From Crassaminicella profunda (GTDB taxonomy: Bacteria; Bacillota; Clostridia; Peptostreptococcales; Thermotaleaceae), in the NCBI RefSeq assembly GCF_019884785.1, contig NZ_CP082326.1, positions 1,667,355-1,731,354 on the forward strand: a stretch of DNA of 64,000 nucleotides. The letters are read 5' to 3'. This document shows, piece after piece, positions 35,589 to 43,921 of the stretch. The notes below the pieces were generated by a model, which saw nothing but the letters and a program-made list of their open reading frames with translations, was not told the DNA's origin and did not search any database. Each line of letters opens with the position of its first letter. Positions within the stretch are counted from its first letter, which is position 1. The position numbers and the translations under genes were made by a program.

Positions 35589-35979
35589 TATTATTCACCT
35601 CATGTCAATCGGATAATAAAAAACAAAGATATTATATTTATACATATAATATGATATATATAAATATGCTGTTTTTTGCTATAAATTAAGAAGGTTTTTT
35701 AATATAATTAGAGAATATGTCCATGATTTTAATAGTAATAAAAAATAAATTTCAAAGAAAATGATTCATAAAACTTATTAAAAATATAAAGTAAAAATAG
35801 AATATATATATAATCTAGAATTGATAAAAGGTTTATATTTCAATGTATTTGTTTGACTAAAAATATATTCTAAAAAATAGTGAATTATTTTAAAAAAATT
35901 CTATAATCATTTTTTGCTATAATATTAATATGAAAAAATAGATGATTTTAATAAGATAGACATGTAGGCAACCAGCCTG
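35589..35979. other. Very AT-rich non-coding gap
   Basis: About 390 bases with no supported ORF. Long A and T tracts dominate; no clear promoter pair or hairpin stands out. It ends at the truncated 5' end of the KAP gene, whose missing N-terminal part should have lain here. Confidence 0.5.
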
Positions 35980-37096
35980 TTGTGGTATAATGCATGGGAA
36001 AGTGATTATAATGAAGATGCCTTAATGCCTATTATTAATGAAATATATAACCAAGATTCATTTGAAGATAAAAAAGAGGAAATAAAAAAGAAGACTGTAA
36101 ATCTGCTTAAATATGTTGGAAAAAATATTACAAAAAAAATTATTACAGAGAAATTTGGTAAAGAAATTGAAGAAGTATTAAATTCAATAAAAGAACATGG
36201 TTTGAATGCTGAAAAATTAGAAGAGATACTGAGAGAAAATCCTAGCAATAAATATTTTGATGAGTTTTTGCAATTTAAAGAAGTAAAAGATAAGTTTACT
36301 GGTTTTCTTCAAGAGTTAAGTAGTGATAAAAAAATTATATTTTTTATAGATGAATTAGATAGATGCAGACCAACTTTTTCCATTGAAACTTTAGAAATAA
36401 TTAAACATTTTTTTAATATAAATAATTTTATTTTTATAATAGCTCTTGATATGGAACAATTAAGTTATTCAGTAAAAACAATATATGGAAAAAACATGGA
36501 CACTTGTGGTTATTTAAGACGTTTTTTTGATTTACATTTTAAAATTCCCAAACCTAAAGTAATAGATTATGTGGAATTTGTACTTAAAAATAATAATTTA
36601 AATATCAAAAATTATAATTTTATCGAAAATATTTCAAACATTTTTGATAAATTAGGTCTTTCACTAAGGGAAATTAATTCTATTTTAAAAAATTATCAAT
36701 TAGTTTTAGATACATCTTTAAGACCGTATATAGAAAATAATGAATATTTAGTTTTGGAGGTATATTTATATTTAATAACCTTAAAATATAAAGAACCATA
36801 CTATTATAATGTAATTTTATACAAAAGTTTTATTCAAGAAGGTAATAGTCCTGGAAATTTATTAGAAAACCCAATAGCTATTCCTAAAAATATATTTGAA
36901 CCAACACCAAATATTAAAAAATTTTCTTGAGTTGCTTCAGTGTGGAAATAATGATAAATTGATAAAAAGTTTTGATGGGCAAATATTACAAAAACTATGT
37001 GATAATCTAGGATTTATAATTAGCAGATATAACTTAATTAAAGTTCATCATTATATTGAACAACAAATAGAAATATTCAATTATATAGCAAATTAG
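35980..37096 (+). pseudogene. KAP family P-loop NTPase, 5'-truncated and frameshifted
   Basis: The visible part starts at LWYNAWESDY, the conserved segment that normally follows the Walker A strand of KAP NTPases; the P-loop is absent and a TAG lies just upstream. IIFFIDELDRCRP (Walker B) and FIIALDMEQLSYSV are intact, and YLRRFFDLHFKIP is the arginine-finger region. The first frame stops at 36930; a second frame (LELLQCGNNDKLIKSFDG...) continues to 37096 after an A6-T4 run near 36920. KAP NTPases occur in phage-defence and membrane signalling contexts. This copy is probably dead. Confidence 0.75.
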
Positions 37097-37433
37097 CAAG
37101 AAAAAATGTTTTGTTTTTTATATAGATTTTATTTCTAGGTTGAATAAATATTAGGGTAGGATTCATAATCAATTTCTCGTTATCCATATAATGGGAATGT
37201 GTATTAACGGATTATATGATTTGTTACTATGGGTAATTCAATACGTTAGTATAATACATACGGGGGAATGAATATACTCTCATTTTTGTGTCAAACATAT
37301 TGACACAGGTCCAATGTTATAAAAAAGATAAAATATATACTACAAAATAGTAATTTATTGCTTAGTTTAATAAGGACTTGTATTTAACAAAATAAATGTT
37401 TTAATACATAGACTTACAAGGGGTGAGAAGGAT

Positions 37434-37576
37434 ATGAGGTTATGCATTGTATTGACTCCATGCAGAGTTAAATTAGGATAACATTGTGTGGAGAGAATAA
37501 AAATCCAATTTAACTTTGCTATTTTTATAAGTGTTGAATATTGTTTATATAAAAATGATAAAGGAGCAAAGTTAAA
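37434..37576 (+). promoter_or_regulatory. Leader peptide and competing hairpins before the esterase gene
   Basis: A 15-codon ORF (MRLCIVLTPCRVKLG, 37434-37481) follows AAGGGGTGAGAAGG. Its last codons form the left arm (37462-37478) of a hairpin with 37504-37519. The right arm of that hairpin can instead pair, 12 of 12 bases (TTTAACTTTGCT with AGCAAAGTTAAA at 37565-37576), with the sequence between ribosome-binding site and ATG of the esterase. This is the plan of a translational attenuator. Alternatively TTGACT/TAGGAT at 37452-37479 is a promoter. Confidence 0.5.
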
Positions 37577-38362
37577 ATGATATTACGAGGAAATACATTT
37601 TCTAAAATACTTGAAATGGAAACAGGAATTACAGTTGTTACACCGAATGAAATTGTAGAGGAAGGTAAATATAAAGTAGCATATATGTTGCATGGTCTTT
37701 GTGGAAGAAATGGAGACTTAGCAGATTATACCATGTTGCCTGCATTTGCAAATGATTATAATATTATATTTATCATGCTAGAAGTGGCAAGAAGCTTTTA
37801 TACAGATATGAAATACGGATTGAAATATTTCAGCTATATAACAGAAGAACTTCCTATGATATGTAAAAGTATTTTTAATATATCATCAAAAAGAGAAGAT
37901 ACTATCATCATGGGGGCATCAATGGGTGGCTATGGGGCTTTAAAATGTGCTTTATCAAAACCAGAACAATATGGATATTGTTGTGCATTTTCATCGGCTT
38001 GTTTATATCTGAAAGAAGGCTTAGATATGCAAAGACTATATGGCCATACTGAAGAATTCAAACAAACTTATGGTGAGCAAACGGTAAATGATTTTTATGC
38101 AGCTTTTGGCCCTGAACTAGAGTGGAGTTCAAAATATGAAATTATGGACTTGGCCAAGAAGATCAATCATAAGGAAACGAAACCAATCATCTATGCAACA
38201 TGTGGAACAAAAGATTTTATGAGAGAGTTTAACATTCGATTTAAGAAAGATATGAGCATGCTTGATTTTGATTTTACTTTTGAAGAATGGGAAGGCGCAC
38301 ATGATTGGTATTTCTTCAATGAATCTATTAGGAAAGCTTTGCAACATGTTTCGTTGAAATAA
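37577..38362 (+). CDS. Alpha/beta hydrolase, esterase D family
   Basis: The 261-aa protein is an esterase D/S-formylglutathione hydrolase-like enzyme. VAYMLHGLCGRNGDL gives the oxyanion region, MGASMGGYGALKCAL holds the nucleophile serine (G-x-S-x-G), and the catalytic His lies in EGAHDWYFFNES near the end. It has no signal peptide, so it acts in the cytoplasm; acyl substrate unknown. AAGGAG lies ten bases before the ATG. Expression may be set by the upstream leader that can occlude its start. Confidence 0.85.
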   Translation: MILRGNTFSKILEMETGITVVTPNEIVEEGKYKVAYMLHGLCGRNGDLADYTMLPAFANDYNIIFIMLEVARSFYTDMKYGLKYFSYITEELPMICKSIFNISSKREDTIIMGASMGGYGALKCALSKPEQYGYCCAFSSACLYLKEGLDMQRLYGHTEEFKQTYGEQTVNDFYAAFGPELEWSSKYEIMDLAKKINHKETKPIIYATCGTKDFMREFNIRFKKDMSMLDFDFTFEEWEGAHDWYFFNESIRKALQHVSLK

Positions 38363-38469
38363 AGTTTAATTATGTACTCGTACCGTTAGAGTATGGTGAT
38401 AATGATAGTGTAGAGATAGGGGGCAGATAATTGCCCTTTTTCTTTACTTATAAATGGGAGGTTGTAGTG

Positions 38470-38877
38470 ATGAATACAAATTTATTTCAATTTTCAATTG
38501 CAACAAAAAAGCCTCAAGAATTTGTAGATATTACATATCTGATGAACCAAGCTATAGAAAAGTCAAAGGTTCAAAATGGTATAGCAGTTATTTATTGTCC
38601 CCATACGACAGCAGGGATTACCATTAATGAAAATGCGGATCCTGATGTAGTAAGGGATATGATTGTAGCGCTTGATAAGGTATTTCCAATAGAAGGGGAT
38701 TATAGGCACATTGAGGGAAATTCTCATGCGCATTTAAAATCATCCTATATGGGAGCAGAAAAGACGATTATCATAAATGAAGGAAAACCTCTTTTAGGGA
38801 CTTGGCAGAGTGTATATTTTTGTGAATTTGATGGACCTAGAAGTAGAAAAGTATTTATTAAGATTATGGCAGATTGA
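38470..38877 (+). CDS. YjbQ family protein (secondary thiamine-phosphate synthase-like)
   Basis: A 135-aa member of UPF0047/YjbQ, a beta-barrel protein with weak thiamine phosphate synthase activity in vitro and no settled role. Conserved segments are IYCPHTTAGITINENADPDV, HIEGNSHAHLKSS and GTWQSVYFCEFDGPR. ATG 38470 follows GGGAGG; the open frame upstream is not needed. The next gene is a NUDIX hydrolase 81 bases away. Confidence 0.9.
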   Translation: MNTNLFQFSIATKKPQEFVDITYLMNQAIEKSKVQNGIAVIYCPHTTAGITINENADPDVVRDMIVALDKVFPIEGDYRHIEGNSHAHLKSSYMGAEKTIIINEGKPLLGTWQSVYFCEFDGPRSRKVFIKIMAD

Positions 38878-38958
38878 TAAGGGCTTTAAGAAAAAATACT
38901 TATAGTATAATGACGTAATAGGAAGTTATATAAAATTTATAGTATGTGAGGGGATAGA

Positions 38959-39453
38959 ATGAAATATTGTTATTGTCCAAAGTGTGGAGGAAGATTAATC
39001 AATAAGATGCATGATAAGAATAGGCCAGTATGTAGTAAATGTGGTTTTATTTTTTATCAAAATCCAGTTGTGGGTGTAGCTGCTATTGTCATAAAAGATG
39101 ATAAAATTTTATTGGGAAGAAGAACAAATAGTTATAGAGGTGAGTGGTGTATTCCTTGTGGATATGTGGAGTGGGATGAAGATGTTTATGAGGCAGCAAA
39201 GAGAGAATTTTTAGAAGAGACTGGGTTAATCATTGATATTAATAGGGTTTATAATGTTCATTCAAATTTTCATAATCCTGAAAAGCAAACAGTAGGAATT
39301 TGGTTTGTAGCAAAAGCTATAGGTGGAAATTTAAAAGCAGATGATGATTTAGATAAAGTTGGGTACTTTTATTTTGATGAATTACCAAAACTTGCTTTTC
39401 CAACTGATGAAAAAATTATCCATCAACTTTATGTTGAAGGATTAATAAAGTAA
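38959..39453 (+). CDS. NUDIX hydrolase with N-terminal zinc ribbon
   Basis: The 164-aa protein begins with a four-cysteine zinc ribbon (YCPKCGGRL, CSKCGFIF), followed by a NUDIX domain with the box GYVEWDEDVYEAAKREFLEE running into TGL at about residues 71-93. This arrangement is close to NudC/YfaO-like pyrophosphohydrolases acting on nucleotide derivatives; substrate unknown. Start ATG follows GAGGGG. Confidence 0.9.
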   Translation: MKYCYCPKCGGRLINKMHDKNRPVCSKCGFIFYQNPVVGVAAIVIKDDKILLGRRTNSYRGEWCIPCGYVEWDEDVYEAAKREFLEETGLIIDINRVYNVHSNFHNPEKQTVGIWFVAKAIGGNLKADDDLDKVGYFYFDELPKLAFPTDEKIIHQLYVEGLIK

Positions 39454-39493
39454 GGCTACTGATTGACTAAAAGAAACAATAGGAGGAGTACTG

Positions 39494-39853
39494 ATGCCTT
39501 GTATACACAGATTTGGGATAATAGATTGCTTAGAAGAATATACTGAAGATGAATTTGATCCTGAAAAATATAATTGTACTTGTTTAGATCATGATTTTCT
39601 AGGTGAAATATACCACGCAGGGTTTAAGGATAAGATAGAAAAGCTTGAAACATTTTTTCATAATACCAATAAACCTTCTAAAGACCTTGCATATTATGGA
39701 ATAACTTTGATACCACCAAAATCTCTTAAATATTTTTTAAATATTATTGTTGAGGAGAATGTAAAGTATAAATCAAAAGAGCTTGAAATGTTAATTGAAA
39801 AAATATCTACTGCAATGAAGGCAAATAAATGGATGATTCATTATGGAATTTAA
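39494..39853 (+). CDS. Hypothetical protein, 119 aa
   Basis: A soluble, mixed alpha/beta-looking protein beginning MPCIHRFGIIDCLEEYTEDE with three cysteines in the first 30 residues (PC, DC, NCTC) that could bind metal. GGAGGAG precedes the ATG and codon use is like that of its neighbours, so it is probably real. It follows the NUDIX gene by 40 bases and may share its transcript. No family recognised. Confidence 0.65.
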   Translation: MPCIHRFGIIDCLEEYTEDEFDPEKYNCTCLDHDFLGEIYHAGFKDKIEKLETFFHNTNKPSKDLAYYGITLIPPKSLKYFLNIIVEENVKYKSKELEMLIEKISTAMKANKWMIHYGI

Positions 39854-40147
39854 CAGATTTTGTGCCAAATTCTTATATTATTATATAACTAGCAAATAAG
39901 TTTTTGATAAGCCTTGCATGTATTTGTGGGGGTTTTTTGTTGAGCATCTCTTATTCAAAGGAGGAAAAGAGAGCTTTTTTATGTAAAAAAATAAATATAA
40001 GTATAGCTTTTGGTAAATTTCAAGGAGGGAGAAAAGTATTAATTTTTTACATTCTTTTTCATATTTTATAGTACTATCATATATCTGCACATATTACAAT
40101 CAGATACATATATTAGTTTTAGTATAGAAATAATGGGAGGATATAAT

Positions 40148-40903
40148 ATGTGGTATGGTAGGTATATAGAGAATATTATAAAAATGTTTTTGCCTCCTAC
40201 AGCACAAATCATTGTATTGGAGAATCCTTATAAAAGACCAGCGGTAGCGAGGATAGATTTAGATGGAGATGGTATATTTGAATTAGTTGGAGGCTATTAT
40301 TGGCAAGGTGAAAATTATATTATTGTACTAAAATATGATTGCAATACTTGGCAGGTTGCCGATCGTGTTAAAGGAAAGGGATATGATATAACTTATTTTG
40401 GAGTTGCTCCAATTAAGCGTGCAAGTATAAATAATTTGGTAGTGGGGTGGAAGGTTGCTTCAATATGGTCAAACCTTAGTGTTTATGAATGGAAAGATAA
40501 AGCGTTAAAAGATTTAATCGATAAAGATAGGTATTATAGTATGATAGAAGTAAAAGATATGGAAAGTACGCTAAGGAGACAAGATGGAAAATATGAATTA
40601 TCCCTATGGATTCATGATACAGGAGATGCTTATAAGGTCAAGATTTATAGGTGGTCAGATTATGATAATAATTTTATATTGGCATTAGATGTATATCCGT
40701 ATTATTTTAAGAAAGTAGTGAACTATTATAAAAATCTCTTGAAAGAAAAGGATTCAACTACTTATTGGTATTATTTATCAGATGCACAAATGAAAACAGG
40801 TATGATTGAAGAAGCATTAAGATCTATTGATAGGGCTTTAAGTTATCCATACCCATATAAAGAGGAACTTATACAATTAAGAAAAGAGATAGAAGGCAAT
40901 TAA
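40148..40903 (+). CDS. FG-GAP-like protein with C-terminal TPR
   Basis: The 251-aa protein has an ARIDLDGDGIFELVGGYYW motif (calcium-binding FG-GAP/VCBS-like) followed by a beta-rich domain, and ends with a helical pair (DAQMKTGMIEEALRSIDRAL) typical of one TPR unit. No signal peptide is seen. GGGAGGAT precedes the ATG at 40148. Function unknown; similar proteins are common in Clostridia. Confidence 0.7.
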   Translation: MWYGRYIENIIKMFLPPTAQIIVLENPYKRPAVARIDLDGDGIFELVGGYYWQGENYIIVLKYDCNTWQVADRVKGKGYDITYFGVAPIKRASINNLVVGWKVASIWSNLSVYEWKDKALKDLIDKDRYYSMIEVKDMESTLRRQDGKYELSLWIHDTGDAYKVKIYRWSDYDNNFILALDVYPYYFKKVVNYYKNLLKEKDSTTYWYYLSDAQMKTGMIEEALRSIDRALSYPYPYKEELIQLRKEIEGN

Positions 40904-40930
40904 TGATTTTTAGTGTTGGATGAAAAATAC

Positions 40931-41093
40931 TCATTGATGATCACACAAGTAGTCCTTATCAATAATTTTTACTAATTTTAATAAAGTTTTTCTTGATGGT
41001 TGTGTTATTCCTAATTCATAATTATTAATAGCATTTCTAGTCAATCCAATCTTTTTAGCAAACGCTTCTTGTGATAATCCCAATAGGTGAGAA
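40931..41093 (-). pseudogene. Fragment of an XRE-type regulator gene
   Basis: The reverse strand encodes SQEAFAKKIGLTRNAINNYE and then LGITQPSRK..., a helix-turn-helix nearly identical to the first domain of the gene at 43404-43793, ending in an early TGA. It has no start codon with a ribosome-binding site and lacks both ends. The remaining gap up to 41371 contains a hairpin ATAGG/CCTAT with a T tract near 41105-41130 and no gene. Confidence 0.7.
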
Positions 41094-41371
41094 AAATAGG
41101 CTAAGGAAACTACTTACCCTATTTTTTTATGAAATGAAATATGATTCGACAAAAGCTAACAAAGAGGATATACTGAAAAAGCTGAAAAAGTGAAGTGGAA
41201 TAGGGGCTAGTATCGCAAGAGTAGCCATATTAAATAAGCTCCAAAATAAATATAATTTTACCCTAAACAAAGGAATTTAAAAAATATAAAAACAATGGGA
41301 TGGTTATTCTAATAAATGATGCACTACAGTTTTAGATAAAATCTACAAAGTAAAGCAGGAGGAAATAAAGC

Positions 41372-43318
41372 ATGTCTTCAAGACCAAAAAAACTATTTCA
41401 TTACCATAAAAAAGAAGAATTTTCAGTTGAATTGGCCGAATGGATTGGCCAGGTTTTTTACGATATTCTTCCAGAACACGGATATGAAGTCCGTGAGGAA
41501 CAAATATTTACTGCCTTTCAACTTGCAGATGCAGTTTGCAATAAAAAAGTTCACTTAGCTGAAGCTGGACTCGGTACAGGAAAAACATTCGCCTACTTAC
41601 TCACAGCAATCGGCTATGCTCGCTTCAGTGGGAAACCTGTAGTGATTGCATGTGCCTCCACAGCACTCCAAGAACAGTTGGCAGGACTTAATGGAGATAT
41701 TCAGATCCTTTCTCATATACTTGGACTAGAGATAGATGCACGAATGGCCAAGGATCCACGTCAGTATATCTGCGATGTGCGAGTAAATGAATATAAGAAA
41801 TCAAATACAATGTCTGATGAGATTAATCAATGGTTAGGGAAAACTAATCGCGGTGAACGTTCAGAAATGCCACTTGTATCGGATCGTGTGTGGAAGCAGA
41901 TTGGGTGGGATGAGTCTATGTCCTGTGATCTGTGTTCTAGCCGTGGGTTTTGTAAACTTGTTAAGGCCAGGGAATATTATCGACATACCAGGGACTTAAT
42001 TATTGCTGATCATGAAATTTTTTTTGATGACCTATGGACACGAGATGAACGAATTGCTGATGGTAAATTGCCTATCCTCCCTAGTTATTCGGCAGTCATT
42101 TTTGATGAGGGGCATAAAGTTATACTTCCAGCAGCCATGCGGGCAGGACGACAAATTATTAAGGAGGATATAGATAACATTATCAGCACCCTAGAAGGAA
42201 TCCAGGGAGCTAGGGAATCCTTAATTTCAATTGTACTTTCTTTGGAAGAAGCTTGTTCTGATTTTTTTATAAAACTTAGTCATTGTGTGATTGCAGATAA
42301 GCGTTCAGATCGATTAGCACTTCGCGTAGAGGGTACACTACTTAAAGCAGCGGATACTTTTCGTAAGGCTTTAGATCGTCTGCTCCTTGAGATACAAATC
42401 GAACAAGAACTATACCTAGAATCTCTACCTACAAGTTTGCTACAAACATACGAAACTCAAATAGAAAGGGCAATGATGGCATTAGACAGCTTCGGTAGAA
42501 ATAAAAGTAGGGATGTTATCACTTGGGTAGATCAACTGGATGGTAGCTTTTGGGTAGTTCCACGGAATTTAAGTAAAATGCTAGATATACATTTGTTTCA
42601 GAAGGGATTACCTGTGGTGTTTACTTCTGCAACCTTAAGCAATGAAGGTGATTTTAGTTACTTTACACGTACTCTTGGGTTAAAAAAACCATCCTGCTCT
42701 ACGGTTGGAAGTTCCTTTGATATTGAAAAACAAGTTGTTGTCTATTTGCCCGAGTGCGGGTCAAATGATTGTGAAGATGTTAGGTTTTCCCTTGGCATTA
42801 AAAAATTAGTATCTTTATTAAAGCTGAATGGGGGGCGAGCTCTAGTACTTACCAACTCCCTAGATGAAGTTCGGAAAATTAGAATGGCCTTAGAGGACTA
42901 TCAGCTACCCTTTGAGGTTTTATGGGAGGATAGAGGAGAGCGGGGATACCTTGTTCGGAAATTTCGAGAGGAAGTGTCATCTGTACTGATTGGTGCTAGT
43001 TTTTGGGAGGGAATTGATGTGCCTGGCGAGGCATTATCCCTTCTTATAGTTTGGCAGCTTCCTTTTCCGTCTCTAGATCCTTTAATTGAAGTACAACGTA
43101 AAGAGGCAAAGGAAGAAGGATTTGATCCAATGATGACAGTAGATTATCCTGAAATGGGGCTCATATTAAAACAAGGATGTGGTAGGTTAATTAGGACAAA
43201 GGATGACCGAGGGTCAATCGTTATCATGGAGTCTGTAATAGGAGCCCCCTGGGAAAAAGTTGTTATGGGTGCTCTACCCCCTGGAGCCAGAATAAGAAAA
43301 ATAGAAGACCTACTGTGA
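41372..43318 (+). CDS. DinG/Rad3-like ATP-dependent DNA helicase
   Basis: A 648-aa superfamily 2 helicase of the XPD/DinG group, which unwind DNA 5' to 3' and carry an iron-sulfur cluster. Walker A is EAGLGTGKTFAYL; DEGH is the Walker B; four cysteines (YICDV and CDLCSSRGFC) sit where the 4Fe-4S cluster binds; VFTSATL and GCGRLIRTKDDRG are motifs III and VI. AGCAGGAGG precedes the ATG. Base composition is visibly richer in G+C than the neighbouring genes. Together with the flanking XRE repeats this suggests separate arrival. Confidence 0.88.
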   Translation: MSSRPKKLFHYHKKEEFSVELAEWIGQVFYDILPEHGYEVREEQIFTAFQLADAVCNKKVHLAEAGLGTGKTFAYLLTAIGYARFSGKPVVIACASTALQEQLAGLNGDIQILSHILGLEIDARMAKDPRQYICDVRVNEYKKSNTMSDEINQWLGKTNRGERSEMPLVSDRVWKQIGWDESMSCDLCSSRGFCKLVKAREYYRHTRDLIIADHEIFFDDLWTRDERIADGKLPILPSYSAVIFDEGHKVILPAAMRAGRQIIKEDIDNIISTLEGIQGARESLISIVLSLEEACSDFFIKLSHCVIADKRSDRLALRVEGTLLKAADTFRKALDRLLLEIQIEQELYLESLPTSLLQTYETQIERAMMALDSFGRNKSRDVITWVDQLDGSFWVVPRNLSKMLDIHLFQKGLPVVFTSATLSNEGDFSYFTRTLGLKKPSCSTVGSSFDIEKQVVVYLPECGSNDCEDVRFSLGIKKLVSLLKLNGGRALVLTNSLDEVRKIRMALEDYQLPFEVLWEDRGERGYLVRKFREEVSSVLIGASFWEGIDVPGEALSLLIVWQLPFPSLDPLIEVQRKEAKEEGFDPMMTVDYPEMGLILKQGCGRLIRTKDDRGSIVIMESVIGAPWEKVVMGALPPGARIRKIEDLL

Positions 43319-43387
43319 TATGTTATTTTATTCGTTGGATTTAATGGGATAGTGTTACGTAAATCTTAATTACATATGTTAGAGATG

Positions 43388-43424
43388 AAAAAGCATATTG
43401 ATTTTAAACTTCAATATGCTTTTT
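43388..43424. terminator. Bidirectional terminator between helicase and XRE gene
   Basis: AAAAAGCATATTGA and TCAATATGCTTTTT pair perfectly around a 9-base loop, with T on one side and A on the other. Confidence 0.8.
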
Positions 43425-43793
43425 TATCTTTTCATAGCTTTTTCGATCGATCGTATAGATTCCCTTTTCCCAACTGTTAACAGCACTAGAACTAACACTT
43501 AAAATTTTGGCAGCTTGTCTCAAACTTAAGTGATGATTTTCTCTCCATTGCTTGATGGTACTTGGATAATCTGATAAAATGAATTGAAGATATTGATCAT
43601 CACACAAATAGTTTTTATCAATCATTTTTGTTAGTTTCAATAAAGCTTCTCTTGATGGCTGTGTTATTCCTAATTCATAATTGTTAATAGCATTTCTTGT
43701 TAGTCCAATCTTTTTTGCAAATTTTTCTTGTGATAATCCTAATAATAGTCTTTCATTTTGAATTTTTTCTCCTAATGTTAAAGCTTTCTGATC
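43404..43793 (-). pseudogene. Double XRE helix-turn-helix regulator lacking a start
   Basis: Open frame of about 129 codons with two helix-turn-helix domains: GLSQEKFAKKIGLTRNAIN in the first and LSLRQAAKILSVSSSAVNSW in the second. The frame opens after a TAG at 43794, and the first ATG (43640) falls after the first domain, so the normal start is missing or non-canonical. The open end lies about 75 bases from the A/B junction. Translation from ATG 43640 would give only the 78-aa second half. Confidence 0.65.
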
Positions 43794-43842
43794 CTAGTAT
43801 AATTCTTTATAGAAGTTAAAGCTAAAGTTCTTACTTAACTTT

Positions 43843-43916
43843 AACATTGCAATTTGGTGGGGGGGCCTGATGCACATGCTACCAAAGTGTAATATTTTAG
43901 GGCTTTGTGGAAAAAT
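43843..43916. other. Hybrid attP-like site at the A/B junction
   Basis: The left half (ATTGCAATTTGGTGG...GGCCT) matches the arm at attR (62065-62089); the right half after GA at 43869-43870 (TGCACATGCT, ACCAAAGTG, TTTGTGGAAAA) matches the arm at attL. It is thus arm P of element A joined to arm P' of element B, the product expected when one element integrates at the attL of another. Confidence 0.82.
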
Positions 43917-43921
43917 GGGTT

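Larger units (their letters stand above)
23353..43870. mobile_element. Integrative element A (about 20.5 kb)
   Basis: It is bounded by attL (23351) and the hybrid site at 43869. The recombinase module is at the left end. Cargo includes two regulators with partner genes, an ABC-F protein, a methyltransferase, a flavodoxin/ferredoxin protein, an esterase, YjbQ, NUDIX and a DinG-like helicase, plus several broken genes (azoreductase, HD protein, KAP NTPase, XRE fragment). No phage, conjugation or replication genes are visible, so movement other than by its own recombinase must be helped from outside. Confidence 0.85.

Noticed and set aside
37452..37482. MerR-type promoter with a long spacer before the esterase
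   Set aside because: The TTGACT box and a partial dyad are there, but no convincing -10 at 19 bases exists; a 16-base spacer to TAGGAT is as good, so no MerR claim is made.
43404..43640. 78-aa reverse ORF as a complete regulator
   Set aside because: The frame is open upstream through another helix-turn-helix domain, so the 78-aa ORF is only the second half of a longer, start-less gene.
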